DNA of 64,000 bases from Neohoeflea coraliihabitans (lineage in GTDB: Bacteria; Pseudomonadota; Alphaproteobacteria; Rhizobiales; Rhizobiaceae): contig NZ_JAHWQX010000002.1 of NCBI RefSeq assembly GCF_019334345.1, positions 124,001-188,000 of the forward strand. The letters are read 5' to 3'. A model generated the notes under the pieces. The model did no database searches. It saw only the letters and a list, made by a program, of their open reading frames with translations, and had not been told where the DNA came from. Shown piece after piece: positions 9,020 to 17,953 of this stretch (its first letter is position 1; every line of letters begins with the position of its first letter). The position numbers and the translations under genes were made by a program.

Positions 9020-10009
9020 ATGACTGCTGAGATCATTGACATCAAGGACAACGAGGAGGCGGCGCTGGCACGCGCACTGGCAGCGCTGGCGGACGGGCAG
9101 CCGATCGGGTTGCCGACGGAGACGGTGTATGGTCTTGCCGGCGATGTATCCAACCCCGCGGCGCTCAACCGCATCTACGCCGCCAAGGGCCGGCCGCGCT
9201 TCAATCCGCTGATCGCGCATGTGGCCAGCCTGGAGATGGCCAGGCAGCATGCCGTGTTCTCACCCCTGGCGGCGGGGCTGGCTGCCAGTTTCTGGCCCGG
9301 TCCGCTGACCCTGGTGCTGCCGCTTGCGGACGGTCATGGGATTCACGAACTGGCAACCGCCGGGCTCGACACGGTGGCGGTGCGCATGCCGCGCGGATTC
9401 GCGAGCCGGGTAATCGCGGCGTTCGGCAAGCCGCTGGCGGTGCCGAGCGCCAATCGGTCCGGCCGCATCACGGCAACCAGCGCCGCACATGTCGCCGAAG
9501 ATCTCGGGGCCGATATCCCGCTCATCCTCGATGGCGGGCCGACACCGGTGGGCGTGGAATCAACCATTCTCAAGGTCGATGGCGATGCCTTGACCCTGCT
9601 GCGGCCCGGCGGCATCGCCACCGAGGCGATCGAGGCGGTTGCCTGCTTTCCCGTTGCGCGTCTGGCATCGAGCCCGCAGGGAGTCGATGGCAGCGTCATT
9701 GCGCCCGGCATGCTCAGTTCACACTACGCTCCGGCGGCGCAACTGGTGCTCGAGGCCGATGCCTGTCAGCCGGGCGATGCGGTGATCCGTTTCGGCGGCC
9801 GGGCTCTTGGCGGCGAGGCGGATGCGCGGCTCGTTCTCGATCTCAGCCCGGCGGGGGATATCAATGAAGCGGCGACCAATCTGTTTGGCCATCTGAAGGC
9901 GGCGGATGCCAGCGGCGCGGCAACGATCCGCGTCGGCCCCGTGCCGCATGAGGGGCTTGGAGAAGCAATCGCCGATCGCTTGCAGCGGGCCGCGGCGCCA
10001 CGCCCCTGA
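9020..10009 (+). CDS. L-threonylcarbamoyladenylate synthase, long Sua5 form
   Basis: 329 residues. The N-terminal YrdC/Sua5 domain has GLPTETVYGLAGD near residue 35, the KGRPRFNPLIAHV substrate motif near 58, WPGPLTLVLPL, and PSANRSGRIT with SANRSG as the family signature. After about residue 210 comes a Sua5-type C-terminal domain (SPGMLSSHYAP-like: IAPGMLSSHYAPAAQL), which separates it from short TsaC. The enzyme makes threonylcarbamoyl-AMP from threonine, bicarbonate and ATP for the universal tRNA t6A37 modification, together with TsaD/TsaB/TsaE (not in the window). It diverges from the fatty-acid operon. The next gene follows 67 bases downstream. Confidence 0.95.
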   Translation: MTAEIIDIKDNEEAALARALAALADGQPIGLPTETVYGLAGDVSNPAALNRIYAAKGRPRFNPLIAHVASLEMARQHAVFSPLAAGLAASFWPGPLTLVLPLADGHGIHELATAGLDTVAVRMPRGFASRVIAAFGKPLAVPSANRSGRITATSAAHVAEDLGADIPLILDGGPTPVGVESTILKVDGDALTLLRPGGIATEAIEAVACFPVARLASSPQGVDGSVIAPGMLSSHYAPAAQLVLEADACQPGDAVIRFGGRALGGEADARLVLDLSPAGDINEAATNLFGHLKAADASGAATIRVGPVPHEGLGEAIADRLQRAAAPRP

Positions 10010-10076
10010 GCGATGCCGAGGATCGCCGGTCCGACCTGTCTCGACAGTCCTGCCCGCCAGGGCTAAAAGCAGGCTC

Positions 10077-11519
10077 ATGAGCGCCCAGCCCCCCTCGCCC
10101 GTGCCGCCGATCGAGCGATTTGCCGCCATTGTCGGGGCACGCCATGCGATCACGGATGCGCAGGAGATCGCGCCGCATCTGATCGAGCCGCGCGGCCTCT
10201 ACCATGATGCCAGCCCTCTGCTGTTGCGGCCGGGCAGCCGCGAAGAAGTCGCGGAAATCCTGAAACTGGCCAGCGCGACCGGCACGATTATCGTGCCGCA
10301 GGGCGGCAATACGGGGCTGACCGGAGCGCAGGTGCCGCAGCAGGGCCGCAGCGAGGTCATCCTGTCGTTGTCACGGCTGAACCGTATTCGCGACATCGAC
10401 GCAATTGGCGGCACGCTGACGAGTGAAGCCGGCGTGGTGCTGGCATCGGTGCAGGAGGCGGCGGAGACGGCGGGGATGATGTTTCCGCTGTCACTGGCCT
10501 CGGAAGGCTCGTGCCAGGTGGGCGGCATCCTGTCGACCAATGCCGGCGGCACGGCGGTGCTGGCGCATGGTTCGATGCGGCATCTGTGCCTGGGACTGGA
10601 GGTGGTGCTGCCAAGCGGCGACATCTGGAACGGGCTCCGGCAGTTGAAGAAGGACAATACAGGCTACGATCTGCGCGATCTGTTCATCGGCGCCGAGGGG
10701 ACACTCGGCGTGATCACCGCAGCGGTTCTGAAACTGGCGCCGCGGCCGCGCGGCCGGCAGACCGTTCTCATCGGGGTCGACGATCCGGCGGCGGCGCTGG
10801 CGCTGTTCCGCATTGCGGCAGATATTTGCGGATCGTCGCTGACCGGGTTCGAACTGATGCCGCGCATCGCTCTCGATTTCGTTATCCGCCATACCGAAGG
10901 TGGCCGCGATCCCCTGTCGGCGGCGCATCCCTGGTATGCGCTGGTCGAGATTTCCTCCGGGCAGTCGGAAGAGGCGGCGCGCGGATTGCTGGAGACGCTG
11001 TTCATCGATGCCGATGACAAGGGCCTCGTGCGCGACGCCGTGGCGGCCGAGAGCGAGGCGCAGCGTGGCGAACTGTGGCAGTTGCGCGAGGCGATATCCG
11101 ATGCGCAGAAGCCCGAGGGCGGGTCGATCAAGCATGACGTGTCGGTGCCGGTGGCGCGGGTGCCGGCCTTCCTGGCAGCGGCTGACAAGGCGGTGCTTGC
11201 CGCGATACCGGCCGCGCGCATCGTCGCCTTCGGGCATATGGGCGACGGCAATATCCATTATAACATCTCGCAGCCGGTGGGCGCCGACAAACAGGCTTTC
11301 CTGGCGCGCTGGCGCGAGGTCAATGCGATCGTTCATGCCATCGTCATCGACATGAACGGATCGATCTCCGCCGAGCATGGCATTGGCCAGCTCAAGCGCG
11401 ATGAACTGGCCAGCATCCGCCAGCCGATCGAGATCGACCTGATGGCGCGCATCAAGGCCGCCTTCGATCCCGCCGGCATCCTCAATCCGGGCAAGGTTCT
11501 GGCGCCGCGCCGCCCTTGA
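10077..11519 (+). CDS. FAD-linked oxidase, D-2-hydroxyglutarate/D-lactate dehydrogenase type
   Basis: 480 residues from the ATG at 10077. The frame is open further upstream, but the family N-terminus starts here. The PCMH-type FAD domain is marked by VPQGGNTGLTGAQVP near residue 80, SLASEGSCQVGGILSTNAGG and FIGAEGTLGVITAAVLKLAPRP. The C-terminal FAD-oxidase C domain ends with HMGDGNIHYNIS, SAEHGIGQLKRDEL and FDPAGILNPGKVL. The histidine-rich HMGDGNIH and EHGIG motifs are the metal/substrate residues of this VAO subgroup. Members oxidise D-2-hydroxyacids (D-lactate, D-2-hydroxyglutarate, glycolate GlcD) and feed electrons to ETF or quinone. No glcE/glcF neighbours are present, which favours a stand-alone D2HGDH/D-LDH. 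Confidence 0.9.
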   Translation: MSAQPPSPVPPIERFAAIVGARHAITDAQEIAPHLIEPRGLYHDASPLLLRPGSREEVAEILKLASATGTIIVPQGGNTGLTGAQVPQQGRSEVILSLSRLNRIRDIDAIGGTLTSEAGVVLASVQEAAETAGMMFPLSLASEGSCQVGGILSTNAGGTAVLAHGSMRHLCLGLEVVLPSGDIWNGLRQLKKDNTGYDLRDLFIGAEGTLGVITAAVLKLAPRPRGRQTVLIGVDDPAAALALFRIAADICGSSLTGFELMPRIALDFVIRHTEGGRDPLSAAHPWYALVEISSGQSEEAARGLLETLFIDADDKGLVRDAVAAESEAQRGELWQLREAISDAQKPEGGSIKHDVSVPVARVPAFLAAADKAVLAAIPAARIVAFGHMGDGNIHYNISQPVGADKQAFLARWREVNAIVHAIVIDMNGSISAEHGIGQLKRDELASIRQPIEIDLMARIKAAFDPAGILNPGKVLAPRRP

Positions 11520-11737
11520 AAAACGGGATCAGCGGGCCATCGCGCGCCAAAGCTGAACAGGCCGTTACACCCGGTCGGGTTTCGCTAACCATTTGCCAGA
11601 TCGAGACTTTTTTAACCCTGTAATTTAAGAGGGCGAGAAAGGAACGGCGCTATCTTGTCGTCATCAGAGAGCGGAAAACGCTCCGACCGAAAGAAGACCG
11701 GATCACCGGCTCTCAAGGGCACTGGAAGGCGACAGAC

Positions 11738-12298
11738 ATGAGCAATACCAATAGCAACATCAAGCCGGAGTGGGCCGGGTACGAACTCCGCCTGGATCCC
11801 AACCATTTTCCCCAGAAAGTGTCCTATGCGGGACGCGACGAACCCGCGGAAGTCACCGTCACGCTCGACGCGCGCGGCGCGGTGATGAAGAAGACACTCT
11901 GCAAATCCGGATTGCCGCTGTCGATCGCCCTGCCGGCACGCGCCTTTTCCGGTGTGGCAGCCCGCGCAATCGACCATGGCGACGGCACCATCACGGTGAC
12001 GCTGGAACTGCATCACAGCGATCCCGGCCTGTCGGTGCCGCTCCTGGTGGCGCACGATCTCGCCGACATCGCCGCCGACTGGCGACTGTGGTCGGAACTC
12101 TACCAGATTCCGATGATGATGGTGGAAGCCGATGGTGTGGCGCGGCCGCTGGACAAGGAAAGCTCGCAGCCGCCGAAAGCCCGCCGCCGCGGCTCGAACG
12201 CCGGCCCGCGCCGCCCGCGCTTTCTGGTGCGGCGCAAGACCGGTGGCAGCGGCCTGCGCATGAAGATCAAGGGCCGCGAGATCATCGCGCGCGGCTGA
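11738..12298 (+). CDS. DUF6101 family protein of unknown function
   Basis: 186 residues, no signal peptide or membrane segment. The sequence matches a family I recognise as conserved in Hyphomicrobiales (DUF6101): WAGYELRLDPNHFPQKVSY, LDARGAVMKK, GLPLSIALPARAFSGVAARA, VTVTLELHHSDPGLSVPLLVAHDLADIAADWRLW, then an acidic hinge. The last 45 residues are very basic (KARRRGSNAGPRRPRFLVRR), which suggests nucleic-acid or membrane-phosphate contact, but this is inference. The 218-base upstream gap is A/T-rich around 11605-11635, so a promoter is likely there, though no clear -10/-35 pair was found. A rho-independent terminator follows at 12353. Confidence 0.8.
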   Translation: MSNTNSNIKPEWAGYELRLDPNHFPQKVSYAGRDEPAEVTVTLDARGAVMKKTLCKSGLPLSIALPARAFSGVAARAIDHGDGTITVTLELHHSDPGLSVPLLVAHDLADIAADWRLWSELYQIPMMMVEADGVARPLDKESSQPPKARRRGSNAGPRRPRFLVRRKTGGSGLRMKIKGREIIARG

Positions 12299-12352
12299 GG
12301 CCGACGGCGCAACGCGGACGGCGCAGATTCATTCCTGATCTCCAGTCAGGCG

Positions 12353-12384
12353 AACCCGGATCCTTGAAACGGTCCGGGTTTTTC
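12353..12384 (+). terminator. Rho-independent terminator after DUF6101 gene
   Basis: AACCCGGA (12353-12360) pairs with TCCGGGTT (12373-12380) across a 12-base loop, followed by TTTT. It separates the plus-strand gene from the convergent ubiA. Confidence 0.8.
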
Positions 12385-12398
12385 ATGTCGCGCTGGAT

Positions 12399-13376
12399 CT
12401 AAAGGGCGGCGAGAACAAAGGCTGCGGCAAGGCCGGTAAACAGCACCAGGCCAACGCGGGTGTTGGTCTTGAACAGGGCCAGACAGGATTCCGCGTCATC
12501 GATTTCGAGATGACGGATCTGCCAGCCCAGCATGGCGGCAGCCAGTGCCAGGCCGAGCCAGGCCGGCCAGAGAACATCTGCGAGCGCGAAGGCAAGCGCG
12601 GTCAGGACAACAAAGGCGGCGTAAAAGCCGATCAGCCATTGCGCCGTGCGGTCGCCGAACAGCCGCGCCGTCGACTTGACGCCGACCAAAGCGTCATCCT
12701 CCTTGTCCTGATGCGCATAGATCGTGTCGTAGCCGATCGTCCAGCAGATGGCCGCCGCGTACAGCGCAAAGGGGGCCAGCGCCAGTTCGGCGTGCAGCGC
12801 CGTCCAGCCGAGCAGTGCGCCATAGGAAAAGGCAAGGCCGAGAATCAGTTGCGGCCAATTGGTAAAGCGCTTTGCGAAGGGATAGGCGGCGACGATGGCG
12901 AGCGAGGCGATGCCAAGCAGGATGGTGAAACGGTTGAACTGGATGAGCACCAGAAGACCGACAAGCGCCTGGGCGATGAGGAAGGCATAGGCCGCCCGGC
13001 GGCTGATGCGACCGGCCGGCAGCGGCCGCGAGCGGGTGCGGGCGACCTCGGAATCAATGCCCTGATCAACGAGATCGTTCCAGGTGCAGCCGGCCCCGCG
13101 CATGGCGATGGCGCCGATGGTGAAGAGCAGAAGGTGCCAGATCACCTGCAGGAGCAGACCGGCAGAAAAGGCGCCTGTGGCGAGCAGCGCATTTGCGGCC
13201 AGCAGGGTTGACCACTGGCATGGCCACAGCAGCAATTGCCAGCCGATCGGCCGGTCCCAGCGGGCAAGCTGGGCATGCGGCCAGAGGGCACGCGGCAACA
13301 GCCGGTAAACGAAATTGTCAGATGGCGCATCGGCTACGCGGTCGCCGGTATCTTGCGGTGTCATGGAGCTGTTCAT
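12399..13376 (-). CDS. ubiA: 4-hydroxybenzoate polyprenyltransferase
   Basis: 325 residues from the ATG at 13376. An upstream extension to 13613 is open but overlaps purD and is not family-like. It is a multi-pass membrane prenyltransferase with both Asp-rich motifs: NDLVDQGIDSEVARTRSRPLP (NDxxD) and DTIYAHQDKEDDALVGVKS (DxxxD). RWDRPIGWQLLLWPCQWS near the N-terminus is typical of UbiA. It joins a polyprenyl diphosphate to 4-hydroxybenzoate in ubiquinone synthesis at the inner membrane. The polyprenyl donor is probably made by the synthase at 24346-25362. It is divergent from purD. Confidence 0.95.
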   Translation of the reverse strand: MNSSMTPQDTGDRVADAPSDNFVYRLLPRALWPHAQLARWDRPIGWQLLLWPCQWSTLLAANALLATGAFSAGLLLQVIWHLLLFTIGAIAMRGAGCTWNDLVDQGIDSEVARTRSRPLPAGRISRRAAYAFLIAQALVGLLVLIQFNRFTILLGIASLAIVAAYPFAKRFTNWPQLILGLAFSYGALLGWTALHAELALAPFALYAAAICWTIGYDTIYAHQDKEDDALVGVKSTARLFGDRTAQWLIGFYAAFVVLTALAFALADVLWPAWLGLALAAAMLGWQIRHLEIDDAESCLALFKTNTRVGLVLFTGLAAAFVLAAL

Positions 13377-13463
13377 TGCGCCTTGTTGGCAGCGGATGGC
13401 AGGCGGGTCAAGATTTCTCCGGCCAGGTTCCGCATGCCGCAGCCAGGGTGACCTGACCGGCGC

Positions 13464-13492
13464 TTGACGCCCGGGTTGCTTCGCCTTACCCA
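13464..13492 (+). promoter_or_regulatory. Weak candidate promoter for purD
   Basis: TTGACG (13464-13469) is followed after exactly 17 bases by TACCCA (13487-13492). The -35 is good and the -10 poor. It lies 28 bases before the purD ATG in the divergent gap with ubiA. No purine riboswitch-like fold was seen. Confidence 0.3.
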
Positions 13493-13519
13493 CAGCCCAG
13501 CAGAGGAAAGGGACTGGGC

Positions 13520-14806
13520 ATGGCGGAAAAAATGAACGTGCTGTTGATCGGCTCCGGAGGGCGGGAACATGCTCTCGCCTGGAAGCTGAAATCATCGCCG
13601 CGCCTGCGCACATTGTTCATTGCTCCCGGCAATCCCGGAACCGCCGCATGCGGCGAGAATGTTGCGCTCGATGCCAGCGATCACGGCGCCATCGTCTCCT
13701 TCTGCCGGGAACGCGCCGTGGCGCTGGTGGTGATCGGACCGGAAGCGCCGCTCGTGGATGGCCTGGCCGACAGCCTCAAGGACGCGGGCGTCGCCGTGTT
13801 CGGGCCGAGCGCGGCCGCGGCGCAACTCGAGGGGTCGAAGGGATTCACCAAGGATCTATGCGCCCGCTACGACATTCCGACCGCCGCCTATCAGCGCTTC
13901 AACAATGCGCCGAAAGCCAAGAATTACCTGCGTCAGACCGGCGCGCCGATCGTCATCAAGGCCGATGGCCTGGCGGCCGGCAAGGGTGTGACGGTGGCCA
14001 TGAGCGAGGCCGAGGCGCTGGCCGCGATCGATGATTGCTTCGAAGGCGCATTCGGGGACGCCGGCACCGAGGTGGTGGTCGAGGAGTTCCTGACCGGAGA
14101 GGAAGTCAGCTTTTTCTGCGTGTGCGACGGAGACCGGGCGGTGGCGCTGACCAGCGCCCAGGATCACAAGCGGGTCGGAGATGGCGACAGCGGCCCGAAC
14201 ACCGGCGGCATGGGTGCCTATTCGCCGGCCCCGGTGATGGACGCGGCGCTGATCCGGCAGACGATGGATGCCATCATCGCGCCGACCATGCGCGGCATGG
14301 CCGAGATGGGCCATCCGTTCACGGGCGTCTTGTATGCCGGCCTGATGCTGACGGCGGACGGACCGAAACTGATCGAATACAATGTCCGCTTCGGCGATCC
14401 GGAGTGCCAGGTCCTGTTGCCGCGGCTGCGCGATGATCTCCTGGCGCTGCTCGACGATGCCGCGCATGGCCGGCTCGAGGAGACTGCCCTGCACTGGCGG
14501 GCGGAAACGGCGCTGTCCGTGGTGCTGGCCGCCGAGGGTTACCCGATGAAGCCGCGCAAGGGCGGCAGGATCGACGGCATCAGCGAAGCTGAGAAAGACG
14601 GCGCCCTGGTGTTTCACGCCGGCACACGGCAAGAGGACGGGGTGCTGACGGCGGCGGGGGGCCGGGTTCTCAACGTCACAGCGCTCGGAGAGACGGTGAG
14701 CGATGCGCAGGCGGCAGCCTATCGTGCCGTCGATCTGATCGACTTTCCCGAGGGGTTCTGCCGGCGCGACATCGGCTGGCGCGAGGTCGAACGGGAGCGC
14801 TCCTAG
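13520..14806 (+). CDS. purD: Phosphoribosylamine-glycine ligase
   Basis: 428 residues. It ligates glycine to 5-phosphoribosylamine with ATP to give GAR, the second step of de novo purine synthesis. The N-domain [18 protein letters not shown] starts at residue 5. The ATP-grasp domain includes [32 protein letters not shown], the PurD signature in [25 protein letters not shown] and [11 protein letters not shown], with [11 protein letters not shown] in the C-domain. The ATG at 13520 has a GAGGAAAGGGA Shine-Dalgarno (13503-13513) with six bases between. The ATG at 13532 is an alternative giving the canonical MNVLLIG start. The other pur genes are not nearby. Confidence 0.97.
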   Translation: MAEKMNVLLIGSGGREHALAWKLKSSPRLRTLFIAPGNPGTAACGENVALDASDHGAIVSFCRERAVALVVIGPEAPLVDGLADSLKDAGVAVFGPSAAAAQLEGSKGFTKDLCARYDIPTAAYQRFNNAPKAKNYLRQTGAPIVIKADGLAAGKGVTVAMSEAEALAAIDDCFEGAFGDAGTEVVVEEFLTGEEVSFFCVCDGDRAVALTSAQDHKRVGDGDSGPNTGGMGAYSPAPVMDAALIRQTMDAIIAPTMRGMAEMGHPFTGVLYAGLMLTADGPKLIEYNVRFGDPECQVLLPRLRDDLLALLDDAAHGRLEETALHWRAETALSVVLAAEGYPMKPRKGGRIDGISEAEKDGALVFHAGTRQEDGVLTAAGGRVLNVTALGETVSDAQAAAYRAVDLIDFPEGFCRRDIGWREVERERS

Positions 14807-14922
14807 GCGCTGCGCCAGGAGCCAGCGTTAACGCCATCTTTACCAGCTTCCCAAACCTCCTTGTAACGGAAGGTTGCTAGGCTCTTTCGATGAACCGGTG
14901 AAACCGGAGAAGGAGAGACCGA

Positions 14923-15600
14923 ATGCGTTCCATCCTGTTTGCGGCGATGATGTCGGTTCCGGCCGTGCCGGCACTGATGGCGGTGACGGCCCTGCCGGCC
15001 GTGGCCGGATCGATCGAAGTGCTCGAGGTTTCCGCGAAGACCGGGAGCGTGATCACGATCGGCTGCCCGATCTGCAAGGCCCAGAGAGAAGCCGAGGCGC
15101 GCGCCGAGAAAATGTTGCCGCCCGGCACGGTCCTGAACGAGTTGCGGCAGATCGGCGAGGAGACCTATCTCGCGACAACCGAGAACCTGCTTGGCGGCAG
15201 CCCGGTAACGATCCTGCGCAAGGCGCGACCAGAAGAGATCAGCCTGTACGGTGCGGACAGCGTGGATAGCGATCCGAAAGCGCCTTCCCTGTCTCCTGCC
15301 CCCCTGTCTCCTGCTCCCCTGTCACTGGCAGCCGTGGCGCTGCCGGTGCTGCCCAAGGCGCCGCCGCCGGAATTGCAGATGGCCGCACCGGGCGAGATGC
15401 CGTTGCGGCCGGTGACCGCAAGCACGCTCCCCGTTCCCGCCCTGATCCCGGCAGAGGCAGAGGCTGACGCCGAGTTGGAGATTTCGGCGCCGGTCCCGGT
15501 GATCGACACGACGACGACATCGGCGCTCGAACGCAGCGCCGAGGGAGACGCGACGGCGCCGATTTTCGATCCCTCGTCCTACAAGCTGCGCGTGAACTGA
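14923..15600 (+). CDS. Secreted small protein with CxxC, HPE1-like N-terminal module, Pro/Ala-rich tail
   Basis: 225 residues. An N-terminal signal peptide (1 to about 29, cleavage after LPAVAG) precedes a compact domain of some 75 residues: SIEVLEV, SVITIGCPICKAQREAEARAEK, LPPGTVLNELRQIGEETYLATTENLLGGSPVTIL. This resembles rhizobial proteins that carry a 'plant virulence effector HPE1-like' label; that is my recollection of the pattern, not a database result. The remainder is low-complexity Pro/Ala/Ser/Glu, with an SPAPL repeat encoded by a 15-base tandem repeat. The single CxxC could bind metal or form a disulfide. A periplasmic or cell-surface location is likely. The upstream gap holds a near-match to a CtrA box (TTAA at 14828, N7, TTTACC). 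Confidence 0.65.
   Translation: MRSILFAAMMSVPAVPALMAVTALPAVAGSIEVLEVSAKTGSVITIGCPICKAQREAEARAEKMLPPGTVLNELRQIGEETYLATTENLLGGSPVTILRKARPEEISLYGADSVDSDPKAPSLSPAPLSPAPLSLAAVALPVLPKAPPPELQMAAPGEMPLRPVTASTLPVPALIPAEAEADAELEISAPVPVIDTTTTSALERSAEGDATAPIFDPSSYKLRVN
15289..15318 (+). repeat. Two 15-bp tandem repeats inside the secreted-protein gene
   Basis: CTGTCTCCTGCCCCC (15289-15303) is followed directly by CTGTCTCCTGCTCCC (15304-15318), and a partial third unit starts at 15319. The repeats encode SPAPL-type units in the disordered tail, so repeat number may vary between strains without breaking the frame. Confidence 0.8.
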
Positions 15601-15640
15601 GCGCTGGCGCTGGCCGGCGGCTGAGCCCACGGCACGGCGT

Positions 15641-17830
15641 TTATCCGGAGATGCGCGCGAAATCCGCGACCTTGCTCGTGGCGCTGCGGATCATGCCGAC
15701 CAGTGCCAACCGATTGCCGCGCAGATTCTCATCGTCGGCATTGACGAGCACAGCTTCAAAGAATGAATCAACAGGTTCACGCAATCTGGCAAGAGCGCCC
15801 ATTGCAGCGGAAAAGTCTTCGTTCTCAATAGCCTGTTCGGCTTCGCTGGCAGTTTGATTCACCGTCTCGAACAGTTTCTTTTCTTCTTCCTGCTGCAACA
15901 GGCCCGCATCGACTTCGCCGGCGATGGTCGTTCCCTTCTTCTCCTCGGCGGCCAGAATATTGGCGGCACGGCGGGCGCCGGCGAGAAGGTTGGCGCCATC
16001 CTCGCTGGCCAGAAAACGGCCGAGCGCGTCGACGCGGCTGGTGACCGAGAGCAGATCGTCGGCGCTGGGCGAGATCACCGCATCGATGAGATCGTGGCGG
16101 GCGCCCTGGTCGCGTAGATAGACCTTCAACCGATCGTGGAAAAAAGACAGAAGATCGGTTTCCAGACCCCTTTTCCGGCCGCCATCTGTCCCCTCCCCGT
16201 CAATATCAATCCCATCCTGAGCGATGCGGTCGGCGGCGGCCGCCAGCAGGCGGCGCAGGCGAACAGAGACGCGGTTCTCAACGAGGATGCGGATCACCCC
16301 GAGTGCGGCGCGGCGCAATGCATAGGGATCCTTCGAGCCGGTCGGCTTCTCGTCGATCGCCCAGAAGCCGACGAGCGTGTCGAGCTTGTCGGCGAGCGCC
16401 ACGGCGATGGCGACGGGATCGGAGGGCACCGCGTCGGACGGGCCCTGCGGCTTGTAATGCTCCTCGATGGCGGCGGCGACCGCGGCGTCCTCGCCCTGCA
16501 GGCCGGCATAGATGCGCCCCATGGCGCCCTGGACTTCGGGAAACTCCTGCACGACTTCGGTCTGCAGATCGGCCTTGGCGAGCGTGGCGGCGCGGCGGGC
16601 CTGTTGCGGATCGGCGCCGAGCAGCGGTGCGAGGCCGGCCGCCAGATCAGCAATGCGGGCAACTCGCGCGCCCTGGGTGCCGAGACGGGCATGAAAGGTG
16701 ACAGTCAGGGCGTCGAGCCGGGCCATGCGCTGGTCGAGCGGTTTGGCAATATCGAGGCGATGGAGCGCGGCGCTTTTCTCGAGGTCGGCGCGGTCGGGCA
16801 GATCGCGCTGGTCGGTGGTCCAGAAATACAACGCATCGGACAGCCGCGCCCGCACCACCTTGCCGTTGCCGCGGGCGATCTCGGCGCCGCCGTCCCGGGC
16901 CTCGATGTTCGAGACAAGAATGAAGCGGTTGGCGAGCTGCCCTTCGGGCGTGCGGGTGACAAAGCACTTCTGGTTGGTCTTGATGGTCAGGCGGATGACG
17001 TCGCCGGGGATTTCAAGAAACTCCGACTCGAAATCGCCCATCAACACCACCGGCCACTCGACGAGGCCCGAGACCTCATCAAGCAGAGCCTCGTCCTCGA
17101 CCAGTTCGAGGCCGGCGGCGAAAGCCAGGTTGCGGGCGTCGCTGAGAATGATTTCGCGGCGGCGGGCCGCATCGAGCACCACCCTGGCGGCCATCAGCTT
17201 GTCGACATAATCATCAAAACGCCGCACGACGATCTCGCCAGGTGCGTGGAAGCGGTGACCGACCGTGGTGTTGCCGGCGGTCAGGCCGTCGACCTTGAAA
17301 TCGATGACCGTGGGTTCTTCGGTTTCCGGCCCGAAGGTGCAGAGGATCGATTGCAGCGGCCGGACCCAGCGCAGGCTGCCCGGCTCGGCCGATGCCCGGC
17401 CCCAGCGCATGGATTTCGGCCAGGGAAAATTGCGGATGATGCCCGGAAGGACGTCGGCGATGATCTCCTCTGCCGGCCGGCCGGGGCGGCTTATCACCGC
17501 CACGTAGAACTCGCCCTTTTTCGGATCGGAGCGGACTTCCGCCTCGTCCACCGAGGACAGCCCGGCGCCGCGGAGGAAGCCTGCAATCGCCTTCTCCGGC
17601 GCATCGACGCGCGGCCCCTTGCGCTCTTCGCGCTGGTCGGCCGAGCGTGCCGTGACGCCACGAAGATCGAGCGCCAGACGGCGCGGGGTCCAGTATTCAC
17701 GGGCCGCCTCATAGGTCAGCCCTGCCTCGACGAGCGCATCGGTGACCAGCCGTTTGAGATCGCCGGCCGCCCGCGCCTGCATGCGGGCCGGGATTTCCTC
17801 GGAGCGGAGTTCAAGCAGAAGATCAGGCAT
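15641..17830 (-). CDS. glyS: Glycyl-tRNA synthetase beta subunit
   Basis: 729 residues from the ATG at 17830, which gives the canonical [18 protein letters not shown]; a GTG at 17839 is also open. Diagnostic stretches include [66 protein letters not shown], and the HD-like region [17 protein letters not shown] with [21 protein letters not shown]. It forms the alpha2beta2 glycyl-tRNA synthetase with GlyQ and carries tRNA recognition. Residues around 565-580 contain an Asp/Gly-rich loop ([16 protein letters not shown]). glyQ lies upstream on the same strand but is separated by lemA and a DUF2207 gene. Confidence 0.97.
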   Translation of the reverse strand: MPDLLLELRSEEIPARMQARAAGDLKRLVTDALVEAGLTYEAAREYWTPRRLALDLRGVTARSADQREERKGPRVDAPEKAIAGFLRGAGLSSVDEAEVRSDPKKGEFYVAVISRPGRPAEEIIADVLPGIIRNFPWPKSMRWGRASAEPGSLRWVRPLQSILCTFGPETEEPTVIDFKVDGLTAGNTTVGHRFHAPGEIVVRRFDDYVDKLMAARVVLDAARRREIILSDARNLAFAAGLELVEDEALLDEVSGLVEWPVVLMGDFESEFLEIPGDVIRLTIKTNQKCFVTRTPEGQLANRFILVSNIEARDGGAEIARGNGKVVRARLSDALYFWTTDQRDLPDRADLEKSAALHRLDIAKPLDQRMARLDALTVTFHARLGTQGARVARIADLAAGLAPLLGADPQQARRAATLAKADLQTEVVQEFPEVQGAMGRIYAGLQGEDAAVAAAIEEHYKPQGPSDAVPSDPVAIAVALADKLDTLVGFWAIDEKPTGSKDPYALRRAALGVIRILVENRVSVRLRRLLAAAADRIAQDGIDIDGEGTDGGRKRGLETDLLSFFHDRLKVYLRDQGARHDLIDAVISPSADDLLSVTSRVDALGRFLASEDGANLLAGARRAANILAAEEKKGTTIAGEVDAGLLQQEEEKKLFETVNQTASEAEQAIENEDFSAAMGALARLREPVDSFFEAVLVNADDENLRGNRLALVGMIRSATSKVADFARISG

Positions 17831-17953
17831 ACGCACCACGCGGCAGAGAGTTGGAAAGGCTGGCGGGACTTAGCAAGACCTTGTGCGCTTGTCACCTTCC
17901 GATCAGGAGGCGGCGCACACCGCATGCCGGTGCGGCGGCCCTCACCCTTTGCG

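Noticed and set aside
14828..14844. CtrA box upstream of the secreted CxxC protein
   Set aside because: TTAA-N7-TTTACC has a mismatch in the core, so it was noted but not called.
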